Source: Grifola frondosa
Lineage: Eukaryota; Basidiomycota; Agaricomycetes; Polyporales; Grifolaceae
Length of the DNA stretch: 64,000 nucleotides
Assembly: GCA_001683735.1 (NCBI GenBank)
Contig: LUGG01000006.1
Span: forward strand, 1,798,001-1,862,000
Direction of reading: 5' to 3'
Position numbers and translations under genes: made by a program. Below the pieces are notes generated by a model that did not search any database, was not told where the DNA came from, and saw nothing but the letters and a program-made list of their open reading frames with translations. Shown here piece by piece: positions 33,221 to 43,254 of the stretch (positions within the stretch are counted from its first letter, which is position 1; each line of letters starts with the position of its first letter).

Positions 33221-36200
33221 CTACAGAGCACTGAAATGCGTCGTCGACACACAGTCATCATCCTCATCGCACGCTACATCCTCGCCATCTTCAGGGCCCA
33301 AGTATGGCTCATGCTCTGAGTCCTCCTCCTCCTCGTCATTTTCTTCCTCCTCCATCTCAGAACTGGAGCGCTCCTCACCCTCTTCATCCGCAGGCTCCTC
33401 GAGCACCTCTTCTTCCTCCTCTCCTTCTTCTTCTCGATTTCGTGGATTTGCTGTGGTTGAGTAGATACTTCCAGACCAGTGGCCGACTCTGCCACCATTG
33501 TAGCACATAAACATGTCCCTATCTACAAACCTAGGAGTCATACCGCATCAGTGAATACATAATTAGTGCAGCATATAAATCACGTACATGCCAACATAGT
33601 AGAAATACCAGTCCTTGTCGCCCTCGTCCTCTTGCCGTGCAATGCTGGGCATCGGTAACAATTCATCCGTTCGCCCATATTTGAAGGCCGGAATGATGTG
33701 AGCGCCACACAAGACCTGTTGAGGGTCCAAGAAAGCAAACATGCTGTCATCTTCATAGTCAACAAACTTGACGCGAGGAAGTCATTTTGCGTTGAAACCG
33801 CCCGGCGCTGAAGTGTCCAGCTCGAAGAAGCACACCCATAACACCTCGAAGCATTCCAGCTCGGGTTCCCGTGGTAGATCAACTTATGCGTGAGGCATTC
33901 ATGTGAAAGATGCTGAGTACTCGAGCATAGAGGAAAGGGTGGCCGTCTTCGGTTCGTGGAGCTAGGAGCATGATGTCGGGATGAGAAGTAGGATTGATGG
34001 AGTCCTGTGCATGACGCATGTCGTAGGTGGTATAATTGATGTGGACCACCTTGTGTATGTACATTCAATTCCGCTCAATGTGGATACTGTCGCGCTCGTG
34101 GTCCGTGAATTGTTGAGGAGGGTCGTCATATAGAGTTCCCATCATTCATGCGAGAAGATGTTCCTCCAGCTTGCGCACGAAGTCCTGGAAATTCTCAGTT
34201 TATTCAATGAAGCGCAGATGAGAGATAGGACGCACTGTGCATGCAGGGTCATCCTCATTATCGGCTGCAAATCCACTGATATCAACTGGTGGCACTGATC
34301 TTCAGCGATGTGGTGGTGAACGCGAGGGGAGGTAGCAGGCAAAGGTTCCGAATCCTGGAATCGAAGGTGCATCTGGCTTCGTTTTCCCCGCCGCGGTGTC
34401 TTGAGACCACGTTTCTTGCTAGAGCGGGCCTTCACATGTACGGCCTGTTCTTCGGTCACGGTATTGGCATGGACGGCAGCTTCCTCTTCTTGCAGTTTGT
34501 GTAAGAAAGCCTCGCGGCGTTGATGTCTTGCTATTTGGAATTCAAACTGAAAGTTCTTGTTCGTACGCATGTAAAACTTCTTGACCCGGCGGTGTTCCAG
34601 CTCGCCCTATAATATAGCATTATAAGCCTGATCAAACAATCAAAATCTGGGCACACTTATGATCTGAGTGGTATAATTGTCAGTGGTCCTGAACTGCCTG
34701 ATCGTAACACATAATCCCCCAGTCGGTGCCATTTGTAGGTGACGAGATTCAGAGTGACGATCTTCGGATTAGCTCCGAACATCTTCCCCTTGCCCTTGCC
34801 CTTGGCAGAAAGCGCGGCGCTGCATCTGTGTCTTGCGGCAGTTTCCTTAGGCAACTCCTTGGTGGCATAGGCCTCGCAGACGACCTTCTTGAATGTATGT
34901 ACACTCGCGCCCAAGGATTTTGTGGCGGCCTCGAAAAGGGAGAGGGTAGATTCTGTGTGAAGCCACAGTTTGGCATGTGCGTGCCAAACTGCAAGATCAA
35001 AGCACATGTCAAGGATGATTCGGTTGTGCTTGCCACTTGGGTAAAGGCCCTCAATGACAGGCAGAAGACACTGCACATTCGAGGTCGGAGTGAGACAACG
35101 TTGAATAAATGAATGTAGTGTACCTGTAATATATCCTCAAAGTCCCGAGCAGCAAGCTTCTTCATTGCAGATACATTGGCACCAAATTTGCGTATTGTGT
35201 CGCACCCGAACGTAGGAACTTGCACGAAGCTGCGACATTGTGGGGAGTTCATCAGTCTGGGTAAATATAATTCAATGAAGCACTCACCGAGCATCAAACT
35301 TTTGTAGGATGTCCCCTCCTAGAGCAATGAGAAGGTGCAGATTATGGGTAAATATTGCCTTGAAGACCCCGAGCTCGAACTCGTGCATGAGGTCGGGCAC
35401 AAGCATGTCGTAGTGGTTGAAACTGTGGTCCGCAAGTCGTATGGAGAAGGCACTCTGCAGTTATATGAGAATACAGGAAGACGTGCATTAAAATTGAGCA
35501 CTTACGCAAGTGGCATGAGTGACGTCTCTGCCAAGGCACGATTGACCGCGGTGCTCTCCACGTCCAAACCATCTTCGAAAATCCACTTACGCACAAGGGC
35601 AATCTTGTGGTGCACAAGTCTGTCATCGTGCCAAGTCTTTGCGCGGCGCTGTGAATCCACAAATGTCCCCATAGTGGGAACATACGATTTCTTGATGTGG
35701 CACTGCTGCAAGGACACGCTGCGAAATAGCGAATGCATGCAATTAAGACTCTGAATAAGCAAATGTCAGATCCAATCCACAGCCGCTCAAAACAAATGGG
35801 ACTCACTTTTCTGGGTAATCTGCCGAATAAGTGAAGAATCGGGGGAACATGTGCCTCAAGACTCCATCTCCGCATTTGAGGAGAATGCCATGCACGTAGG
35901 CATGCATAAATTCTGGTGGCAATATGTGCAGCCAGATTTCATGCATGAGCTCTCGTCGGACGAAGCGCATGACAGCAACGGTAGTGGGCGAGTCGTAAAC
36001 AGATTGGTAAAATTGCTGGAAAGAGTCTGGCAGCTTGAGACAGACATCAGTATGTGTGAATGGTCAGCGAAGTAGAGGAACATACCTTAGGAAATGGTGC
36101 TTGCTGCGAATGAACTTGGTTTTGCGCACATGTACTTGGAGAGATTGCCGAAGAATGCATATATTGGCCAGAGTGATGCGGAACCGAAGCTAAAGAGATG

Positions 36201-37526
36201 TGTAGAGTCGGACCAAACCAGGATGGGGGCTACACAATACTTGACGTCGGGGGAATCATCAGGGTTTTGAGGCTGCGCACGTATTTCCTTGTCCACCTCG
36301 AGCATGGCGTCCGAGTTGTACGTATCGGTATAAACGTGCTCCGGTGGAGGGGTGGTGCCAGAAGGGGAGTCCGCCTGCCAGAAAAGTTTGAACGGGACCC
36401 AGTGGTACTGGCGAGATGAGAGATTACGGAAGGATGCCTTGAGGACCTCAATGATCGGGCACACAAATACTCCTTAACCTCGAAGGTGGGAGCCACATCT
36501 CGGAGTCCCAGTGTTCTCCGCGCTTCAGTAATTTGACGTTGATAATTTCCTCGTGCCAGCCATCAGCCGCAGAGAACGCCGCATCAGTTTGAGTGAAATT
36601 ATCAATGCGTTTCAACTCTCAGGTGGAGCTGAAATGCTTGAGGTCGGCAGAGTCGAAGTCATCAGTGAGGAGGACTTCCTGGACCAGACGATCCAGGTCG
36701 GCAGCAGACTTGTGTGGAGAAGCATAGTACCACTTCATTAAGCGGAATGTGGTAACGTTGAGGAAGGGAGCAAATGAGGTCTTGAGTTTGTCGAGCGCGT
36801 GTCCGACAGAGAAACCAAAGCCAGAAAGTGGGTCAACCTCTCTTGGGTCATGAGGTGCCTTTGCATGTGTGGGTGCATCCACAAATGAATCCAGGGAGAG
36901 GTCGTCCTCCGGGTCAGAGCGTGGCTAACAAAATAGCGCCGGAAGACTCCGAAGTTATTCGGCGCAGAGTCAATGTGATCAGGAGCGTGCGGAGGGACTC
37001 TGGATGAGGAGGCGTATTTTCTGGAGGCTCTGGCTGGGCAACTTTAGTGACACGGACGCGCTTAGGCTTAGGAGGTGGACGAGTGATGTGAGCAGGAAGG
37101 CTGCGCAGGTTTGTCAGCAGATAGTCATTGAACATGATGGGAGCAATTCGTCTGCGACCATATCTGCTGAATGTTCCCTCTGGCTCTGGGACGACCTCAA
37201 CAGGAGGGATATATAACTAAAAAAAATATTATTTTTATTTCAGTGCGCATATACGCTGTGCCACATGCGTTACATACCTCCTCAAATTCGCGCGCCTCGT
37301 GCGCCCTTTGCCGTTCCTCTTCGGCTGCCTTTTCCTCCTCAATGCGATGCAGCTTGAGGGAATGCAGGTCCTCATTCCTCTGCAAAATTCCTGCCTTGGC
37401 TTTTTCTCAGTCCGCTTGAGTCCACCATTGAGGAGATTTTGCCATGGCTTGCAGTTCGGCCGATGATGCTTCAATGCGCCATCTTTGGCAAAAGGCTTGT
37501 TGCAGCCCTCGCAGGTGAGTACCATG
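33221..37526 (-). mobile_element. Plavaka-type (CACTA-like superfamily) transposase gene, multi-exon
   Basis: Read from right to left, a C2H2-type finger (CEGCNKPFAKDGALKHH) begins at ATG 37526. Next come the linker block with HWVPFKLFWQ and EHVYTDTYNSD, then APILVWSDSTHLFSFGSASL followed by WPIYAFFGNLSKYM. PDLMHEFELGVFKAIF follows, then PQQVLCGAHIIPAFKYGRT, DWYFYYVGM and FVDRDMFMCYNGG, and a very acidic C-terminal tail ending at TAG 33223-33221. This block order is that of basidiomycete Plavaka transposases; the Asp residues of WSDSTH and PDLMHE are candidate catalytic acids. Many short introns and some frame breaks are present, so activity is uncertain. No terminal inverted repeats were identified by eye, so the element limits are unknown. 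Confidence 0.8.
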
Positions 37527-37584
37527 AAAATTAATAGCAGCGAGACTATGATGAATGACAAGGAGGATGCATAATACCGTCATG

Positions 37585-37631
37585 CCCAAAAGAGGAAGGC
37601 ATTCTTTGGATATATGCCTTCCTCTTTTGGG
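37585..37631. repeat. Perfect 18-bp inverted repeat (hairpin)
   Basis: Arms at 37585-37602 and 37614-37631 are exact reverse complements (CCCAAAAGAGGAAGGCAT) around an 11-base loop. It lies in the 297-bp gap between the start of the transposase (minus) and the DUF6698 gene (plus). There it could be an operator-like or structural element. Confidence 0.85.
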
Positions 37632-37823
37632 ACCCCAAACCCCAGCAAGACGTGTCGCATCCACGTGATGCATGCTTTAAGGTTTCCCCAGATGCATTTT
37701 GACATGTCTTGATGCTATAAAAGCTGGGATACAATGAGACTTGGTATGCTAACTCCCCGCCATCTCTTTGCTCTCATCCCGCCCTCATCCAACGCTTTCT
37801 CCACCTCTTCCGATGCCAACACC

Positions 37824-39905
37824 ATGAGCTCCACATCAACAAGAATGCCAAGCCTAGCACCTACACAGGCGCTGGATCGATGCACAAGGTACGTGAAGAT
37901 TCAAGATTAGCTTCCCCGCATTCTTCCCCGCAGATGTCGGGTTACTCACTTTGGTTTAGGCGCGTGGAATCTCCTCCTCGTCGAGCCCCCGAGATCCCTC
38001 TCCCAATCCTTCAGATACCGGTCGTCGTGGACGCATGCCGGAATGTTTTGGAAGATGTCATTGCTCAGACAGTCCCCGCCTCCCTGCAGGCGGCCCTCCC
38101 ACTTCCTCAAGCCGGACCGATACCTCACCCAGTTCTCCGGTCCGCAATGCTCAATGCGCCGCCACCGCGAAGATGATGCGGAGCTATCCGACCCCGAGAG
38201 CATCGCGCCCACCTATGATGATCGGAACCCGACATATGACCCCTTCTATCACGAGGTGATGCACGAACTTTGCATCTCCAAGCGCAAGGGGTGGAGCCTG
38301 ACGTGAGTTCTCCGCATATCTGTGCATGTATGCTTACCTTTTTTGTCAGGGAGACTTGTTCACCTGGCGCGGTGCTCAAGGATGCCGGACGGTTTTACTT
38401 TCGCACACACGGCCCCTTCCTCCCCATCTTCCATGTAATCTCCCTTGTTGTCAACCTGCACGACGACGATGACCCTGTGGCCACCGTGCTGGAGATGCCT
38501 GCATTCAAACAGTTGTGAGTAAATTCATCTTCCCGTTTGGACCAATACTCACCCATTCATGCACTAGTGTTGTGGCAGAGATCGTGGCACTCTTGGCCAC
38601 CTTCGCCGATCTCTGCGAGAAGGTTCTGTTCATGGGTATGCTTCTTGATGACCTCAGGAAGAGCCCGACCGGGATATTTATGCTCAGCCACTTCGTAAGT
38701 TGTTTCATATTGATTTCTACTCCTACGTTATTGCTAATACCTTTTGCCAGCTCGACGCTCATGCACGTTTCGCGCGCTCGGATGATCTGGGTGCGCTGAG
38801 GTACGATTCCATGCAGTACATCGAGGATGTAACCCTTCGGGACGGGAAAGTTATTCGCTACATGGCCGATAATCAGAAGACCTACCGCAGCTTCAAAGAC
38901 CCAGCCACCGCACGCCTTCTGTGTCCGCACCAGATGCTGGACCAGTACGACGACGATCCCGAATTGTGAGTTCCTTCATAGTAGTTGATTCGTGGACTTA
39001 CCTCATGTGGACTAGGTTTCATCGCAAGGTTCAGGAGGGCAACATCAGGATCCGCGCAAATGACTTCCCCACTTTCCTATATGCCGACGGTCAGTTTGAT
39101 CTGAACAACATGGACGCGGGGCTCTGCATGGGGGAGTATCTCGTCCGGGTGAGTTCTCGTTTTCATATTTTGATATCCAGACTACTTATAATTCCCTTTG
39201 ACAGTGCTTCCATCATGTGTACATGGGCAAGTGCACCGCCATGTCCACACCTACATGGATGGCGAAGGGCGGATGCAAACCGATCTCGGAGTTGAATGGA
39301 ATGATGACAGTCACTCCGCGAAGTATTGCATACATCGCGGTGCTCGTACGTACAAGTATTCGCATTGAACGCTTGCTCACCAACTTCCTTACCAGGCGCG
39401 CTTCATTCTGAACGATCAAGATGGTTGGAGCGCCAATGACAACAAATTTATCGGAGCCGACTTCTACAAGAACATCATCAATTTATTTGATGATACGGAG
39501 TGGGCGGCAGCAACGTTAAGATGGTGGAATCTGTACATATTGTAGCTACACTGACATTCTACTAACTAACATATGCTCCAGGCAAGTCTTCGGTTGTGCG
39601 GACTCAGACACCGATGACTCGGACAACGACGATGGCCCAGGTGGCAATCAAGTTGCCTCCATTGCCGCTCAGCACGCTGCCCGACAGAAGAAGCAAGCAG
39701 CGGAGAGGCATTACACGAAGATGCGCTCTCCCTACAGTGTTGCCAGCGATGATGAGGACACAGCAGACCTTAAGAGGTACGGCCACCTGGACCACGACCA
39801 CGACGACGACGACTATTATAGCTATGTATCCCCCCGTGAGGATGAGGACGTCGAAGGGGAGCGCTCTGAGGAAGACATCGAGCCGGCGCAGAGCCCGGAA
39901 GCCTA
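37824..39905 (+). CDS. DUF6698-domain protein
   Basis: About seven exons with short introns (for example a GTGAGT donor at about 38303 and a TTGTCAG acceptor before GAGACTTGTTC). Conserved blocks in order are DPESIAPTYDD, GAVLKDAGRFYFRTHGPF, YRSFKDPATARLLCP, EYLVRCFHHVYMGKC, MMTVTPRSIAYIAVLARF and DFYKNIINLFDD. A disordered His/Asp-rich C-terminus ends IEPAQSPEA. This matches DUF6698, an amplified Agaricomycete family of unknown function often found near transposons. It is transcribed away from the Plavaka transposase and may be a companion gene. The frame of the first two exons is uncertain; the rest reads without breaks. Confidence 0.72.
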
Positions 39906-41789
39906 GTAAGTTAGTTTTTTGCACTCTCCATCTGTCTCGCTTCACTGAAATATATTCACTCAGATGTCCTGTCTCGCTCTGTTCTTCACTCCTCTCTGCA
40001 ACACTGTTTACTCACGCTTTGCTGTTTTGTGCATGCTGCACTCTCTTGTTCACACTTTGCGATCTTGCTCACGCTTTGCCCGTCGCTCCTCTCTGAAGCT
40101 CTCCCTGTTCCACTTCCCGCTCCCCACGCTGGCGGTTCACTTACTTTGCTCTGCATGCTCGCGCCTCGTTTACTTCTTCAATGTGCTCACTTAGATTGTA
40201 GGTAATTGCATGTTTGTAGCTGTAATTACATACTCGGAGCTCCGGATAAAATGAAACATATTATTGGTATTCTAATCTATGAAAACACGAGAGCCGCAAA
40301 ACATGAGAAGCACTTCTGACCACTGGAAATCATGCACCGGCCATTTGAAATGCCCTAGATATGACTAGGAGATACGTACCGGGTTCTTCAAATCTGGTGC
40401 CTAACCTTACCTGAATATATATTGCGCTTCTTGTCAGCATTGGTAATAGCAGGATATGTGGTCGGCAAGATATTGCATCCGGGTACAAGTGCTCGGTGAT
40501 CGATTCTATTGGCTGGCGAATATTGCCAACCCATATGTCAGGTTTTGAGGCGTTTACAAGGATCACGTGGTCTTAGATTCAATTTTGGGGTATGTATTTA
40601 CATATAATTGTAGGTAACAGCGGAGGGACTTCGCTGAAGACTCTGAAGTTGTCCCAATATTTGAATGTCATGATGGATTTGCCTAGCTCCAATATCAAGT
40701 GCATCAGCAACAGCCTGAGAATGAATGATGAAATTGTAGTGGGTTTCAGCAGAAAGCTCAAAGAAGGACACTATATCAATCAAAATGACTAGTCAGCAGC
40801 CTGCTCAAATAGTCACAATGGGCAACTACACATGCAACTGACTGTTGGAATGGATGAATAGCAATGTATTGCGATATAAATCAAGTCTGTTCCAAGCATA
40901 AAGTCAATAAAATTTCGTTGATATGCTTATAACCAATAATCCTATAACATACCTGTCGGCATGAGCAAAAGTGTCAAACTATCGGCTAACTTGCCAAGTT
41001 GCAGGCACAACTGCAAGGGAATTGCTGGGGAGGCACACGCTTGCTTAACTAGGTAAGTCTTTTGACATAGAGGTAGTATTTTGCCTAGCTTTGGAAGCAT
41101 TCACCATGTAGACAATTGCTTGGACAAATATACAAGATTTTAACAGCCAGAGGGAATTTGAATATATATGCAGTCAATTATCTTCAGGCACTAGTGGTCC
41201 ACACTCAAGCCTGAATCCGATTGACACAAAAAGTTGAAGTCTGATACATTACAGTCATGCAAAGCCCTCCTCGCCATGCTTGTCCTCCTGCCCATTGTGC
41301 TCATCCTTTTCCTCCCCATCTTCTACATCCAACCTGCACTAATCCTCGTCCTGGTCACTGTTCCGTCCTCACCTTTGTCGGCTGGGCAACTATCAATTCT
41401 AACGGGTGCCACCAACCAGATATGTACTCACACCTACTCACACATCGATGTTCGAGTTCGATTCCATGAAATTCAGACATTGCACCAGACACCAAAAAGT
41501 CCTGAGAGTGATCCATGACACTATGCTCTGTGACCTGTGTCATAGCTTGTCATGGTGGGTGTTTGTTGCAGTCAGCAGCAGTCATGATGATGATGAGCAC
41601 TGAGCAGAGAATTAATATTGTATTTCAGACAGTTTCATCTCCCATCTTATCTAGATTTAACTCGGCTATTGGCCATTCACTGCATTTATTTCTCAGCATT
41701 CTATATTGAAGCGCCGCTGATGCTCATGGTGTTCTCTTCTGTAACTGCGCAGCCTGGGCTGAATCACATTTCCTTCCTTAACCACCAAT
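39906..41789. other. CpG-poor spacer, no supported gene
   Basis: Pyrimidine-rich 3' flank of the DUF6698 gene followed by AT-richer DNA with short frames only. No domain, RNA gene or element end was recognised. Confidence 0.4.
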
Positions 41790-42480
41790 ATGTCTGCACG
41801 ATGCCAGGTGTCGACAATGTCTCTGTCAAAATATGCACGATCTGGTTCTTCTGATTTTGTGAACCGGTCACTCAATTTCTGCAATGTGATCTGGGGCCTC
41901 GGTGATGAAGGCATCGAAGTGCTGTTCGCTTGCATGTGTGGTGCTATGAGGACAATGGAGGAGCTCGGAAATTTCTGGAAGGAGAGGTGCATGCAAATTC
42001 AAGCTGGCTATATACAAGTTTTCACCGAAATGTGGGGCGAATATCGAGGAGCAGTATGTAGGTGCATCCATCTTGCCGCATGGCATTGGCTTATGTGTTG
42101 ATTCACTCCAGAGAGCTGCATGTGTCACTGGAGACACTTTGGCTAGAGATGGACAAGTAGGCTCATCGCACCTTCTCATCATCCAGCAGATCAAGATGGA
42201 GGGACAGACAGCGGCATTCCTTGTGAAGTGGCAGTAGCACAAGCATACGTACCAGGTGCCTATCGAGAAGGAGTTCAAGATGAAGCAGATGCAAGAATTG
42301 TATGTGAACAAGGCATGGGAAAAGTACGAGTTGGACTGTATGCGGATCAACTCATACACTGCACAGAGCATGCTGATGCAGGGCAAGAATCTCGAAAAGA
42401 TCCAGCTGAAGCTGGAATGGGTGCAGCAGACAGTTCAGGTGAATGAGCATGGCTATGTGCCCGAGCGAATGGTTCTCACT
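41790..42480 (+). pseudogene. F-BAR domain (Cdc15/Imp2-like) pseudogene fragment
   Basis: Begins with FVNRSLNFCNVIWGLGDEG and MRTMEELGNFWKER, the start of an F-BAR domain, which binds curved plasma membrane and organises the contractile ring or actin patches. Later blocks are MEGQTAAFLVKWQ, stop, YQVPIEKEFKMKQMQELY, INSYTAQSMLMQGKNLEKI and a tail ending QQTVQVNEHGY. Another frame around 42140 gives LETLWLEMDK followed by a stop. Compared with the family pattern, many changes look like Arg to Trp, Thr to Met, Ala to Val and Gln to stop, all explained by C-to-T or G-to-A transitions. An intron-sized insert after NFWKER begins GTGCAT but lacks a good acceptor. That suggests a DNA-level copy, not a retrocopy. 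Confidence 0.6.
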
Positions 42481-43254
42481 CGCATAAGTCTATGCATCAA
42501 AAGCTCACTGAACAGTGTGCAGCGCCGACATGGACCGGAAGCACAAACTCAGGTAAGTCATCGAACTGTCGACAAGCCCACGAGAATGTTTATTAATTTT
42601 ATTCTAGGGGCTTAAACCTCTTGTCCTTGGAGCATCACACATTCCTGTCTGTCACTTTTTTGACCAACCCCTTCCATCTCACTCAGCTCTCATTTTCATG
42701 TGTGCTCTCGCTGATATGTCACTTTCTCATGCTCCAGTACTCAAAGGTTGATATCTTACATGTCTCCCGTTCCACATCATCGTTACTGTTGCCACGGCTT
42801 AGTCACACCTGTTTCAGCTTTTTAGGTATTCTGACATGAGTTTTGCAGATAATGACATGATCTTAATTGACATTAACAGCTAAGACATATATGTATTGGA
42901 ATGTGACACAACCATTTGCATGATTATCTTTGTCATGTTTCAATTTCAGATACATTGGTAAAAAAAGCTGATTAAAAAGTCGGACTTTGCAATCGGCGTT
43001 TTGGCCATATCTCTATCAATACAATGTATAACATTTTGATCTGAGGCAGGCATATGCCGCTACATCTCAGCTACAAAATGAATGTGAGATCACTGTTATA
43101 TCTGAAAAACTGCACATGTTATGAGTCATATATCATTTGGCCTGACTTAGCTGGAGCAACACTACTAACCCTAACTGGTAAGGCTTCCCTAAGGGAAAGC
43201 CTAATGCATAAACCTAACCCAAAAACTAACCATCGCAAGTAAATGCACCCTTAT
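42481..43254. other. Spacer before the tandem array
   Basis: AT-rich, no supported gene. An imperfect inverted repeat (AGGCTTCCC / GGGAAAGCCT) occurs near 43182-43203, just before the array. Confidence 0.4.

Noticed and set aside
32700..40620. Terminal inverted repeats of the Plavaka element
   Set aside because: I compared the flanks by eye at 33.0-33.2 kb and 39.9-40.6 kb and found no convincing matching ends; a computed self-alignment would be needed.
43165..43175. Telomere-like CTAACCCTAAC
   Set aside because: Only about one and a half repeats of the fungal CCCTAA motif are present, inside ordinary sequence; too short to mean a telomere or fusion point.
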